From Petrosia ficiformis (taxonomy: Eukaryota; Porifera; Demospongiae; Haplosclerida; Petrosiidae), in contig OX345649.1 of NCBI GenBank assembly GCA_947044365.1, forward strand, positions 974,430-1,038,429: DNA of 64,000 nt, given 5' to 3'. Every line of letters begins with the position of its first letter. The stretch's first letter is position 1. The translations under genes and the position numbers were made by a program. Under the pieces are notes generated by a model, which had not been told where the DNA came from, searched no databases, and was given only the letters and a program-made list of their open reading frames with translations. Shown in pieces: positions 36,901-48,700 of this stretch.

Positions 36901-39157
36901 AAAGAAAGAAAGACAGACACCTGAGACAATGGAAAAATGAAAAATGAGAGTTGCCTCAGGTGGGATTCGAACCCACGACACTCTGTATTCCAGACAGATG
37001 CTCTACCAACTGAGCTACCCAGGCAGCTCAGCTGGCAGGGTTCGAATACTAGGGTACATGTATACATGTGTATTATTACCTTGGCATTGATTTTAGATAA
37101 CTTCTGTTTGGTTTCTTTATCATCCCACAGCTAAACAAATTAAATACAACAATCAAGATAAATAGATACATAGATACATAGATAGATAGACAGATAGATA
37201 AATAGATACATGATAAATAGATACATACATGTAGATAGATAGACAGATAGATAAATAGATACATAGATAAATAGACAGATAGATAAATAGACAGATAGAT
37301 AAATAGATACATACATGTAGATAGATAGACAGATAGATAAATAGATACATGATAAATAGATACATACATGTAGATAGATAGACAGATAGATAAATAGATA
37401 CATACATGTAGATAGATAGACAGATAGATAAATAGATACATACATGTAGATAGATAGACAGATAGATAAATAGATACATATAGATAAACAGTAATAAATG
37501 TTGCTTTATTTACATTTTGAATAAAATCCTCAAGTTCAACAAGAGCACTAATAAAGAACTTTGGTACTCCACCTTCCTGTTCAATAACTGAACGAGCTTT
37601 CTGATAAACTTTCTGGAGCGTCTCAAAAACTAATAATTAATATTCATAATTTATCTACAGTTACTCACAAATACTTGGTACAAACAGAAGGTTCTATATG
37701 CCACCTTATTTAAACATACATTTGGTATGGGCAGAAGATGGGTGGTACTTGAGGCAAAAGGGTTCTGTATGCATTTGACATGGGTGGGGTTAGGTACTTG
37801 AGGCAAAAGGGTTCTGTATGCATTTGATATGGGTGGGGTTGGGTACTTGAGGCAAAAGGGTTCTGTATGCATTTGATATGGGTGGGGTTGGGTACTTGAG
37901 GCAAAAGGGTTCTGTATGCATTTGATATGGGTGGGGTTGGGTACTTGAGGCAAAAGGGTTCTGTATGCATTTGATATGGGTGGGGTTGGGTACTTGAGGC
38001 AAAAGGGTTCTGTATGCATTTGATATGGGTGGGGTTGGGTACTTGAGGCAAAAGGGTTCTGTATGCATTTGATATGGGTGGGGTTAGGTACTTGAGGCAA
38101 AAGGGTTCTGTATGCATTTGATATGGGTGGGGTTGGGTACTTGAGGCAAAAGGGTTCTGTATGCATTTGACATGGGCGGGGTTGGGTACTTGAGGCAAAA
38201 GATATGGGTGGAAGATGGGTACTTAAGGCAAAAGGGTTCTATATGCATTTGATATGGGCGGGAGATGGGTACTTGAGGCAAAAGGGTTCTGTATGCATTT
38301 GATATGGGCGGGAGATGGGTACTTGAGGCAAAAGGGTTCTGTATGCTTACTTTCAAAATGCATTTGATATTTTTTGGGGCTTGGTATGTTACCTGTTTGT
38401 AGTTTTACAATATCTCTTATTTTTTGACTGTTTCTCATCGACTTTATGATATCTTTCAATTCATCATATCTAAACAAGTGTGACAGTCATGTGATGTACA
38501 CATGCATTAATATCAAATACCTTTTGTCTTTCTGAGAGCGGACAACTCTTTTCTCGTCTTCTTCATCATCACTAAGCATATACTGAGTACGCCTACATAG
38601 ATAAATACAAAAATTATGATTACTTATATATATTACCTAAATTTCAAAAAAAGACACTTTCCCACAAGTAAGTTTGATTAAATGCTTACCTTCAATTGCT
38701 CGCCATTCCACCATTTTGTAGAGGAAGACAATGGAATTTGGTATCCAGGAAGAGTTATTATTAAGCTTCTTGGATACCAAATTGCATTGTCTTCCTGTAC
38801 ACAATTGCAGAATGACAAGCGATTGAAAGTAAGCATTTGATTTGTGTGGGACTATGTCCCTTATTGAAAATTAATTATATATATTATAGCGATTAAAACG
38901 AACCCATACTTGTACTCTAGCAGGCTATTTGTGCAGCAATTATGTGATCCTATTCATGTGTCCCACAATGATGTATGGAGGATGGTTGGTTATGAGGAAA
39001 CGGAGTATTATTATTATTATGAGTATGCACACATCATTCATTATAATATTGGTTCTCCTCACCTCACAGCAGCTGTACGATTAGGTTTAACTTCTTCATC
39101 AGAACTTTCAGTTGATGATTCTGTATCTGTGTCCCCTGTAACAAAGAAACGAGACAT
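25720..39157 (-). CDS. EIF3C: Eukaryotic translation initiation factor 3 subunit C
   Basis: 26 exons (895 codons, 894 aa; human 913). Start/end on the minus strand: 39157-39068, 38582-38521, 38469-38393, 37629-37514, 37130-37080, 36440-36305, 35841-35795, 35362-35220, 34842-34689, 33312-33132, 32735-32639, 31914-31818, 30580-30462, 30339-30207, 29593-29342, 28950-28804, 28358-28211, 28127-28044, 27891-27794, 27395-27346, 27286-27221, 27165-27078, 27012-26923, 25988-25922, 25865-25806 and 25751-25720. Every junction phase closes. It begins [15 protein letters not shown]. Conserved blocks include RKYNKDFED, the acidic EEDEEEEEE stretch, [50 protein letters not shown] and the PCI winged-helix region (residues about 745-840: [29 protein letters not shown]). 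The protein is a scaffold subunit of the eIF3 octamer on the 40S ribosome; its N-terminus contacts eIF1 and eIF5. The C-terminus is shorter than in vertebrates and ends NRRRQVQVR. Several introns are almost entirely minisatellite. Confidence 0.98.
26123..26358. mobile_element. Family F repeat, reverse copy
   Basis: gggctgggatgattaactga at one end and aatctcccagccctgg at the other, in EIF3C intron 23. Confidence 0.7.
26535..26650. repeat. (GATGT)n / GATGATGT repeat
   Basis: Pentamer and octamer mixture in EIF3C intron 23. Confidence 0.93.
27434..27592. mobile_element. Family E hAT MITE
   Basis: Ends cagtggtgtggaaacagcc and tttccacccccctg. Flanks actatatg and actacaag are only partly alike. 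In EIF3C intron 19. Confidence 0.75.
28960..29325. repeat. GGGAATGGAGAGT minisatellite filling EIF3C intron 15
   Basis: Purine-rich 7-14-bp units, no T-rich interruption. They leave about 10-15 bp at each end of the intron 28951-29341 for the splice sites. On the transcript strand it is pyrimidine rich (CTCTCCATTCCC). Confidence 0.93.
29640..29830. mobile_element. Family B MITE
   Basis: ctaaaacccttttagtaag twice, gtccactgtaataactataa and ttggccggttagttaaagg; adjoins the family G copy that follows. Confidence 0.65.
29824..30192. mobile_element. Family G TIR element with three internal units
   Basis: Begins aaaggtcattcacattcatc. The core motif gagttacagtataatcatgt appears three times about 65-70 bp apart before the right end, which abuts EIF3C exon 14. 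Confidence 0.75.
30365..30460. repeat. (GATA)n / (GA)n run at the EIF3C exon 13 donor
   Basis: The repeat reaches the donor. The transcript reads AG|GTCTCTCTC, an atypical donor made of microsatellite. Confidence 0.85.
30992..31285 (-). other. Open frame of 97 codons inside EIF3C intron 12, function unknown
   Basis: Opens [20 protein letters not shown] and is moderately basic. I recognise no domain. The upstream sequence is locally CpG rich. It could be an exon of a nested gene, a transposon remnant or chance; no splice partners were found. Listed because its composition is less repetitive than that of other shadow frames. Confidence 0.15.
31490..31591. mobile_element. Near-perfect hairpin, about 45-bp arms
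   Basis: GGTTATACACCTCGGTA plus GTTTCTACTGGATTTATCAA on the left is mirrored by TTGATAAATCCAGTAGAAAC plus TACCTCGGTGTATAACC on the right. A spacer of about 12-16 bp includes tgccttcgac. Probably a minimal MITE or an RNA hairpin in the EIF3C pre-mRNA. Confidence 0.85.
31934..32625. repeat. Roughly 80-90-bp minisatellite filling EIF3C intron 11
   Basis: Five good units (acatacatgtagatagatag ... acacacagagggacaaacag) plus diverged leftward ones, built of GACA/GATA motifs. It occupies nearly all of the intron between exons 31914 and 32639. Confidence 0.92.
32762..33133. repeat. 37-bp minisatellite that reiterates the EIF3C exon 10 donor
   Basis: About ten units spaced 37 bp (cct at 33131, 33094, 33057 and so on leftward). 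On the transcript strand each reads ATTTAGGTTTGTTATTAAAG, and the authentic donor is GATTTAG|GTTTGTTATT at 33132/33131. The array therefore starts at the exon border and multiplies the 5' splice site. Confidence 0.93.
33410..33857. mobile_element. Family D TIR element, first of a tandem pair
   Basis: Starts gccatccctatgattgcttt and ends aaagcaatcatagggatg. Contains an (AT)n run, acttgcgcgagtatgcgttg and cgggggctcgatcaattaat. Confidence 0.82.
33868..34372. mobile_element. Family D TIR element, second of a tandem pair
   Basis: Starts gccatccctataattgcttt and ends acaaagcaaatatagggatg. Its first 200 bp are about 90 percent like the neighbouring copy, in direct orientation. In EIF3C intron 9. 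Confidence 0.78.
34480..34655. repeat. cattcatgacttgggtatga repeat, six units
   Basis: About 28-30-bp units just upstream (genomic left side) of EIF3C exon 9. Confidence 0.85.
34870..35180. repeat. GATA/CAGATGGATAGATA repeat
   Basis: Irregular 12-20-bp units filling most of EIF3C intron 8. Confidence 0.88.
36097..36296. mobile_element. Family C palindromic MITE
   Basis: tatatgtcattataaagtca at one end and gtgacattttatcaacac at the other; abuts the donor of EIF3C exon 6. Confidence 0.8.
36480..36865. repeat. TACATG hexamer / tatgaatattacaggtacat minisatellite
   Basis: About 40-65-bp higher-order units in EIF3C intron 5. Confidence 0.93.
36953..37024 (-). tRNA. tRNA-like gene or SINE head, anticodon GGA in a short-arm fold
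   Basis: 72 bases fold as a cloverleaf on the minus strand. Acceptor GCCTGGG/CTGAGGC has one G-G mismatch and one G-T. D stem GCTC/GAGC; anticodon stem TCTGT/ACAGA with loop CTGGAAT; variable loop of five; T stem GTGGG/CCCAC with TTCGAAT. The anticodon would be GGA (Ser), but serine tRNAs have a long variable arm and this has none. No 3' intron-like insert. A TTTTT stop follows about 10 bases downstream. After that comes gtgtctgtctttctttcttt, a tail shared with the element at 44946-45179, which favours a tRNA-derived SINE over a functional tRNA. Lies in EIF3C intron 5, same strand. Confidence 0.6.
37140..37490. repeat. GATA/CATACATGTAGATAGATAGA minisatellite
   Basis: Fills most of EIF3C intron 4 with 50-60-bp higher-order units. 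Confidence 0.93.
37735..38345. repeat. 49-bp minisatellite, about twelve units
   Basis: Unit gggttctgtatgcatttgat plus atgggtggggttgggtactt plus gaggcaaaa. Central units are identical, outer ones diverged (toward 38345 gggcgggagatggg). Intron 3 of EIF3C. Confidence 0.96.
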
Positions 39158-39773
39158 TATTCTCCCTGCTCAAACATGTGGGTCATAGGGATACAATCCG
39201 TATACTCCCCGCACATGAAGAGTGAACTAGATCGTTTACTTGCTGTATACCTCCGTATACTAAATACCCACGTGAGGTCACGTGTTCTTTGAACTGTTTT
39301 CTTCTGGCCTCTTAGGTTATTGTATATTCTTGTTTGTAATTTGTAGTTTCTTTATAAATATTCCATTCCTCCACAATTTTGTCTTAAAGAATTGAAAGAA
39401 CTCCATTACTATGAAATTTTGGGCACTTTCCATTGCATCATACATTCTAGGCAGCCCTATAAATAGTGAGTGGGGTGTGGTTTTGTTACTATTTATAGTA
39501 GTGAACATTACTGCCCAATGTTTATGAAATATTGTTTCATGGAGATAAACGAAATCTCTCTTCAGCATAAAATTAAAATAAGTAACCATTTTCTAATTAG
39601 ATTGTAAACAAGTAATTATAATTAGGTAAAAAATATTTCAATATGGGTTTGGAAAAAAATTGATAATGATATAATTATTAACTATTAATTAAAATTTTTC
39701 TGAAAGGGCTCTAAAATCTATCAGTTTAAATGAACATTTTCGTATTTATTACAATAAAATGTTAGATAGAAAC
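39158..39773. promoter_or_regulatory. EIF3C upstream region with paired CACGTG sites
   Basis: 616 bp between the EIF3C start and the calpain stop. Two E-boxes, 39269-39274 and 39279-39284, are separated by AGGT (cacgtgaggtcacgtg), about 115-125 bp from the EIF3C ATG. Such sites bind USF/Myc/TFE-type bHLH factors in animals. The remainder holds an A+T-rich 3' flank of the calpain gene and no exon. Confidence 0.55.
39745..39750 (-). other. Poly(A) signal of the calpain gene
   Basis: AATAAA on the minus strand, 24 bp past the stop codon. Confidence 0.7.
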
Positions 39774-42700
39774 TCAAGCATCCAAAGTTATCTTGAAAAA
39801 CTCGTCTTTACTCAGAGTAACCTTGGAACCTCCGCGGGAGTGTTTCTCAAAGGTATCTAAGAAGAGAAAGTTTAAAGTTGTGAACATCAGTACAAAGAAA
39901 TTTATTTTACCATTCATGATTTTGATACGAGACAAACAAGCTGCAAAGTCATCAAGATTCATATACTTCCTCCTCTTAGCAAACCTGTTAAACAGGATTG
40001 TTATGCCGTCATTTGATATCTCGTAACCTAAAAACAATCATTCATAAATAATTAGTATATGTATACATAGATACTAGTGTTGTTTTAGTTTGATAATAAT
40101 GACCACTTTTAGCTATAGTTATAGTATGCCTAGTTTATCACGATTTTAGGCTTACTAAAAGGGTTTTAGTTAACTAGCTACATTATTGGCCATTTTCCAT
40201 TTTAGTTAGTTATTACAGTAGACTTGTAATTTAGTTATACACAACAGGATTTGATAGGATTTTGAGGGAGAGAGGGAGGGAGGGAGGGAGGGGGGATTTC
40301 AATTTAGCGGAGGGATACCCCCCACTGTATGAAACCCTGCATAAATATACATAGATAGGATAAATAGATACACAAACAATACCTAGACTGCGAATACAAC
40401 TATAAGTTTCTTGTTTTTCCAGAGTACCAGAACGATCACGATCAAATTTGAAAAACATTTTCTACAAATTGTGTTATAAAAATATTATAAGCAAAAGAGT
40501 ATACAATTTAATATATAACCCGTTACCATGGAGATCAAAACCATTTTCAGTGCTACATACACTAACAGTAACACATAAACTAAAGTCTGTTCATATTCAC
40601 TATGTCCTCAAACTTATGATGTGATGACTTTATATGTACTATAGTGTATAGTTTAATGTCATAAGGTTAATACATGATTATACTGTAACTCAATAACTTA
40701 TATGTACTATAGTGTATAGTTTAATGTCATAAGGTTAATACATGATTATACTGTAACTCAATAACTTATATGTACTATAGTGTATAGTTTAATGTCATAA
40801 GGTTAATACATGATTATACTGTAACTCAATAACTTATATGTACTATAGTGTATAGTTTAATGTCATAAGGTTAATACATGATTATACTGTAACTCAATAA
40901 TGAAGCAATGCATTGAAATTTAACATACACAAAAAAGAACAGCAAGGATAGTTAAGGAAAATGGTGCAGGTAAAAAGATTGTTGGTCATTCCAAACTAAA
41001 GTGATGAACATGTTTCTGAGGACAAGGTGAATGTGAATGACCTTTAATATACAATAGGTTTAGACAGATCTCAATGGTACAATATATATAACACTTAACA
41101 TTTGAGCTACATGTAGGACTTAATCTAGAAGCGTACCTAAGCAGAGTACTGAAACGTACTACTAACCAATCACATTGCTCAGTTTATATCAAGATATTAT
41201 ATTTCAATACCTTCCATTTTCCAATGGTCTCCAGTAAATTCTGAAATTCATCAAAATTGAGAGTGCCATTCTTGTCAACCTTTTACACAAAGAAGAATGT
41301 AATTATTACTATTATCAGATACTTGGTGGTTGGTGGTTTTGGGTTGAAAGTTGAAACCATCAAATTAAAATTTGCCAATTAGTTCATGCATGTGCATTCA
41401 GAAATACAACACAACCAGTTGATATCTTCCTTGGAATATGTCGAACAAGAAGTAGTAGCCTCCATTTCTCAGTTCTCACAATCTCACCTCCCACTACGAA
41501 GTACTTCCAGTGATAAACAGAACAGTTGTATGTTGTTTGAACGTAAAACATACAACATACATGTTCAGTCACGCCCACATAATGAAATTTAATTGCTAAT
41601 CGTCAAAAGTTAATTTGTCAATACTCTGTCAACAGCAGAGTCAAAATTTCCACATATACGATAAAGAAATACGTTAGCAACCACCATTACTGGATATAAT
41701 TATCAGTGTTTAAGCGTAATAAAAACAGTGTACTATTTTTATTATTATAATTGCATGTACATTTACATGTATATTACATATTCTTACATCCAACATGGCA
41801 ATCATGGAGCGACAGGCATCCAGAGAGAACACTGCAGACTGCATGTCTGTAAGAACAGAATAATTTTTTTTTAAATGATGCTATAACTTCTCTCTCCTTT
41901 GTCACTCCCTCCCTCCTTCCCTCTCTCCCTCCCTCGTTCTCTCTCTCTTACATGTATATATCTCTAACCTTTGCTCAGAGATGCTGTCAAGATGTCTTGT
42001 AGTTCCTCAGAATCTATTTCATTATCATCACCAGCAAGACGTGAAAACATTTGTCGGAGTTGAGCTAAACGAGGATTAGTCTGAAAAATAGAGTTTGAAC
42101 AAAATGTCTAAGCCAGAGCAAGTTATAACTTAAGACATTAAACAGTGTTATTGAACTCATATGGTGTACTATTGACCTAAACAGCTTCTTATTTGGTACT
42201 GTACAGTGCTCAAGATTGGATGGTGTATTAAATTATGATTATATTATCACTAACTCTTTATTAATTATCTCAAGGTGTATTCCCAATGGTGTACAGGGTT
42301 TCATACAGCAAAGGGAATATCCCCACCCCCTGGATTTCAGGCCAATTCTATTTCAAAATACAACATCTCAGCTACAAGCCTTCTGGGGCCCCAGACGCCA
42401 CCAGAAGCATCCTCAGAGAGTACAAAGTTAAAAACTTTTCTGGCGCATAACACTAATAGCAGCATACCCCCACACCCCCAGGAGCAATGTGCTTCGTATG
42501 AGCAATTCTTTCTCCTCCCTAACAAAAAAAATCCTATATGGAATTCTGGTGTACACAACTGAATCCATGCTCAAAAGGCAAAAACGTTATCAAAAACGTA
42601 AAATGGTGTAATAATTATATGAAATATGTTTCTCTGTGTATCTATTAAGTATTAATGCTCATTTGTACGTGTACCTACCGGCTGTGGACCAGAAGGTTCA

Positions 42701-45700
42701 ACAACTTTTCCCTCTTCGGTAGTTTTCCTATCAAAGTAAAGGTAAATATATCTATTCAGACATATTGAATAGTTAGACGTACTGTTCAGAGTAACTCTCA
42801 GTGAAGATACGCAAAAGGTAGTCTCCTTCCTCTCCTGGTTTGAATGCACATGGTAGGACAAAGTAACGTCCAGGATCAAAATCAAACCTCTTCATGACTT
42901 CACGAGCATTTGTGAAAGAACCTGAGTTACCAGAACTATAGTTATAGTCAATATACTGTTTAGTCAGTACAGTACTGCCATCTTCTGGAGCCTGAAAGAA
43001 ATATAAGGCATTGTGAGTTATATTTACGTGTAATTAAAGGTAATAAATTACGATACCAAAGTTGTCGATGCTTCAATACCACACCTGAAATTCGGCCTAT
43101 TTTAATTCAACTACATCTGATAAATTTACATACCTTATCCATTTTTAGACAGAGTTAATTAAGTACAATTACATGTACATGTAAATTAGGCATACATGTA
43201 CATGTACATGTACAACTTAGATTGGCTAAATATAAATACAGGTATATTTCAGAAATCGAATAACTTCTATGCAATACCAGGCCTTCATTTTTTTTAAAAT
43301 GTCAAGGTGGCGGCAAAACTTGTATTTGGAACACTTTGAGGGGATGATGTACAAAGTCATCGTACTGTCCCTTCTGGCAACCTAACTTCCAAAGGGTGGG
43401 AAAGATACCAGCAGGTGGAGAGGGATGCCTTCCTAAATGAAACCATGAATACACAATTATTGACATACCTTATAAATAGTGAATCCTATGCATAGCTCCT
43501 GGACACCCATTTTCTTCTGCTTACGACGATGTTTCTGCATCAATGCAATCAACACAGAGCATTTTCCATCACCGTCCGCATCTTCAGTCAGATCAATGAT
43601 GTACTGTGGATTCTTGACAAACGTCGGGTAGTTACGGCAACCTCCTGCAGTGCCTTCTTTAGTCAACCAACTGCCATTAATAATGATAGAATTCCAACTT
43701 TTAACTGAATGGTTACAAGAAGCAATTGAAGATAAATAGAAGACTTACATACATTCTGTACATACAGTTGTATATGTACATGTACTGATGCTAACTGATA
43801 CAAATGTCTATTTAATGTATTAATATATATATAATTAATTAATTATATATAATTAGGAAGTTAATTATTTTCACTGCAACTATACATATATATATATATA
43901 TTATATATACATATATAGTTGTAGTGAAAATAATTAACTTCCTAATTAACAAGTTATCATTCGGCTTCCCATTTTCCTATACAAGCTGGAAAATAAGTAG
44001 ACTGCAAAGTGATCATATGATGGCGTGTCTTTATTAGATGTGGATGGGTCTTGTAATGTAGATATATATATGTAGTGGTTTTGTTTTAGTTAACTCTATA
44101 ACTAAAACTCCTTTTGTTAAGGTACGAGTGGCCAGTAATAGGCACTTTTAGTTAGTTAACAAAATCTAAAACCCTTATAGTAAGCCTATATTATTTAGTT
44201 AATTAACTATAACTATAACTAAAAGCACATTTGTAGGACTTAAGTAAAGTACAAGTACTACAAAAAAATGTAAGTACAATTACATTTGAGCACAAGCACA
44301 AGTACAAGTTCTACTAGTGGAGATGTATTCAAGTACATTTGAGTACAAGCAGAAGTACAAGTTCTACTAGTGGAGATGTACTCAAGTACATGTAAAGTAC
44401 ATTTGAGTACAAGCAAAAGTACAAGTTCTACTAGTGGAGATGTACTCAAGTACATGTAAAGTACATTTGAGTACAAGCAAAAGTACAAGTTCTACTAGTG
44501 AAAATGTACTCAAGTGCAAGTACATTTGAGAGTATTTAAGTATAAGTACAGGTACAAATGCTTCTAGCTTAGAAGTACTGAAGTCAAAGCATTGGTATTT
44601 AGGTGCTGTTCATATGTAACTGAGAGATTGTCAAACTTCTGCTTTGATATATTGCACCTGCAAGCTTTATTCAATTATGACAAATTGACAGTATTTAACG
44701 CCTCCTTTGATGAAAGGACTTAAAAGTACTTCAAGTACTCAACTAAAAACTTTATGCATTAATGAGGAAGAATTCAAGTACCATTACTCATAATTATATG
44801 CACACTTATTTCAGCCCATGCTAAAACAATGCTAACAAGTAATTCAAGATTATAGCAAGCTTTGTATATGATCATCATCTGAATGATTTCATGTGGTTGG
44901 TTTATAGAGAAGTTTTTTAGGAAGAAACCCTCCTAACGGTGTAATATTAGCAATGAAGTCCACAGAAAGACAGACACTCTCTTTTCAGGAAACAACATGA
45001 CTGCAGCTGGACTCGAACCACCGACCTTTCGATCAGGAGGCTCAAGCTCCAGGAGGCAGCGTGGCTTAGTGGTTGGAGCTTGAGCCTCCTGATCGAAAGG
45101 TCGGTGGTTCGAGTCCAGCTGCGGTCATGTTGTTTCCTGAAAAGGGAGTGTCTGTCTTTCTGTGGACTTCATTGCTAATGTGGTTGGTTGTCAAGTTGAA
45201 ACCAGTGACTGTTTTACACTGACACACACTGTCATACAGTATTCTCCATCATACTAACAAGTGAGTTACTGTTTTACACTAACACACACTGTCATACAGT
45301 ATTCTCCATCATACTAACAAGTGAGTTACTGTTTTACACTAACACACACTGTCATACAGTATTCTCCATCATACTAACAAGTGAGTTACTGTTTTACACT
45401 AACACACACTGTCATACAGTATTCTCCATCATACTAACAAGTGAGTTACTGTTTTACACTAACACACACTGTCATACAGTATTCTCCATCATACTAACAA
45501 GTGAGTTACTGTTTTACACTAACACTAAGTTATACAGAGTTATACATGAACAGATAGAATGTCCTATAATGTTAGTGACAATGATGTACTATCATGTGTC
45601 TAGTGTTACACCGATATGGTTTCTTTATCATAATTCGTAAATACTGTTATCAGCTAGTGCAACATACTGAACTTCTCTTGTGAGCGTGTCTTCAATATAA

Positions 45701-48700
45701 TCACTACCTTCCTTTGTCAATGTAGGCAAGATTAGCAAAGAATTCCTTTGTTTGTTCTATTCATGTCTAAAAACTCAGTTTTGTCTCGCTCATGACTGTC
45801 TCTTTATTCATGACTGTACGTATATTTGTCTGTCTATTTGTCTGTCTGTCTGTCTATTTATGAATGACTACAAACATATGTTATATGTCCTCACTCTTTT
45901 CATCTTCATACAATTGGTCAATACTAACAGAACACATCTCAAAGTCTGTAAAGTGTTTGATAAAATCTTCATAACTCATCCAAAACTCTCCATCCTCTTT
46001 TACTCCATCTTCCTGGAGTTCACGACGCTTAGCAGCTGGTAATTGCTTCCATGTTGGAGAACTATAATATACAAAATATGAATACACATATGTACATGTA
46101 CATGTACTTGACTACATGTACTTATACTGTGTAGTACATACCTATGAACACACAAGTACACTAGTACATAATTATACACATACATGTATGTACATGTATG
46201 AGTACTTATACTGTGTAGTACATACCTATGTACACACAAGTACACTAGTACATAATTATACACATATGTACATGTATGAGTACTTATACTGTGTAGTACA
46301 TACCTATGTACACACAAGTACACTAGTACATAATTATACACATATGTACATGTATGAGTACTTATACTGTGTAGTACATACCTATGAACACACAAGTACA
46401 CTAGTACATAATTATACACATATGTACATGTATGAGTACTTATACTGTGTAGCACATACCTCTATGTACACACAAGTACACTAGTACATAAATATACACA
46501 TATGTACATGTATGAGCACTTGTACTATGTAGTAGATGAAAACATGTGGATACACTTACTTGTCACTCCAGTCTCCGTTCCACTCTTTTTGTCCCCATGG
46601 GTTACGAATTCGAAGCAGTTTCACAGTTTTTCCACTCACAGTCACCTACATAGCATATACATGTACATATACAGATATAGATTTCATTTTTTAATAACAA
46701 CATCTTCATTACTGTTTGTGCTCCAGTAACAGAATAGGCGTGTCCCTTGATCAGACCTGAAGCAAGCTTTGCCTCCACATCCTCTCGTCCGGTAGCCTAA
46801 AAAAAAGAGAAAAAATGGTGAAAAAGAAGAGCTACTTTTTATTTTGTTTTACTTCAATGGAACAGCTCATGAGAGAGGAGCGTGATGAACTACGCAATAT
46901 ATTACCGAACAGATCAGGATGACTATCTTTTAGTTTGTAACTCTCAACCACACCCCCTGTGAAATCAGTCATTGCTTCTGAAGTCTTGCCTCCTTTCAGA
47001 GACTCGTACCCACCGTATAATCTAGATAGATAAATGAATTAGTAATAGATGGATGGATGCATTGGATGGATAAGAAATCAATGGGTGGATGAAGGAGGTG
47101 AGGTTAGATGAACAGACAAATCAATGGGTGGATGAAGGAGGTGAGGTTAGATGAACAGACAAATAATGAATAAGACATACATGAACAAGTACATGTGTAT
47201 ATTAGTGTTGTTTTAGTTTGACCACTTTTAGTTATAGTCTAGTTTATCACAATTTAATTATAGTTAATTAACTAAAACAATATTAGGCTTACTAAAAGGG
47301 TGTTAACTAACTAAAAGTGCCCATTTTTAGTTAATTTAATAATACAAACATGTAATTTAGATACACATGTAGTTATACATGTAGTTAACTAAAGCAACAC
47401 TACACTGTATATATATATATATAATCACACAACTAAATATACTTAGCATAAGCCTTTTCCAATAGAGCGCTCCAAAATTCATTATCGTCTTCAGAATGTA
47501 TGAAGATGAGTTTGCCATTGTGTGTTGGAAGACGATCGTCAATGACTAGATCAATCCATTCACCAAAATGCCAAAATTTAAAATGAAATATACCGGAATA
47601 TCCATACCCCCATCCTTGATCCGTAGGTATAACCTATGAGGAAGAGGAAGTGGATTACAAAAGGAATATTGACAAGTAATCTACTTTCTGCCAGTAGAAT
47701 TTTGGGTTGTCACTTCAGGATATTATTGTGCTATATTACCATTATTATATATATAATTATGTATTTATATGTGGTATTTATATAAACCACAGAATACAAT
47801 AATTCCATGCTTGAGTGAGAACAAAAACATCCTACCCTAACATTTTGGCACTACCCTTACATTTTTGCCTTGTTATACAAGGTAGATCACATCAGCTATC
47901 AAGATGCCCTGTGACATATACAATGTATGCTGAGGTGTATAATAGACCCATAATGTACACTGAGGTATATGATATAGGCCCATAATGTACATTGTACACT
48001 GAGGTGTATAATATAGGCCCATAATGTACACTGAGGTGTATGATATAGGCCCATAATGTACACTGAGGTGTATAATATAGGCCCATTTTGGGGATAGAGC
48101 TGGACTACGTACTCCTAGTCATCCAACACTGTATGTTCCTGCTCAGTATTGCATAAAAGCTAAGTGGCAGACCCCACAAATGTCAGTACTCCTAACATAA
48201 CACACTTCTTATACCATATGAGACTATATCATTATTTTGTGACTTCTTCTGTGAATTACCAATCAAATTTTTGGAATGGAATTTAATTAAATGATCCAAG
48301 CTTATATGACTCATGTCATGGAATGGAGTGTAGAAGGTCTTCTGATATGACAAGAGTTCAATAGCAAAGGAAACCTACAAACATATACCTTGTTACATTC
48401 CTAGAATGTGTTGTTACTCACAATATCTAATTAAATGGAGTTTTATACCAGTTGCTTAGAAACAGCAATGATTCTGACAGTAACCATTGGAACCACAGAG
48501 GAGAGGAATCCAGTGGTATTAAGGACACCTCCATACTAAGGACACTTGGTTTGGTCCCAATACAACACATTTGTGTATTAAATGACCTCTAATTAAAGGA
48601 CACTTCCTCTAGTCCAAAGTGTCCTTTAATTATAAAGTGAGAGTTCCACTGTATTCATCAAAATATTTCAACTCCATCAATACAATCTAATTCAATCTAA

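Noticed and set aside
36882..37067. 61-codon frame containing [20 protein letters not shown]
   Set aside because: The peptide is simply a translated tRNA-like sequence; such strings recur as false proteins wherever tRNAs are translated.
37651..38198. 171-codon repeat protein ([10 protein letters not shown] units)
   Set aside because: A 49-bp unit is not a multiple of three, so all three frames cycle open; there is no start context, and it lies in an EIF3C intron between well-phased exons.
46854..46906. Earlier donor TTCG|GTAATA for calpain exon 5
   Set aside because: It leaves exon 6 out of frame; the donor at GAA|GTAAAA keeps phase and adds the conserved LMSCSIE segment.
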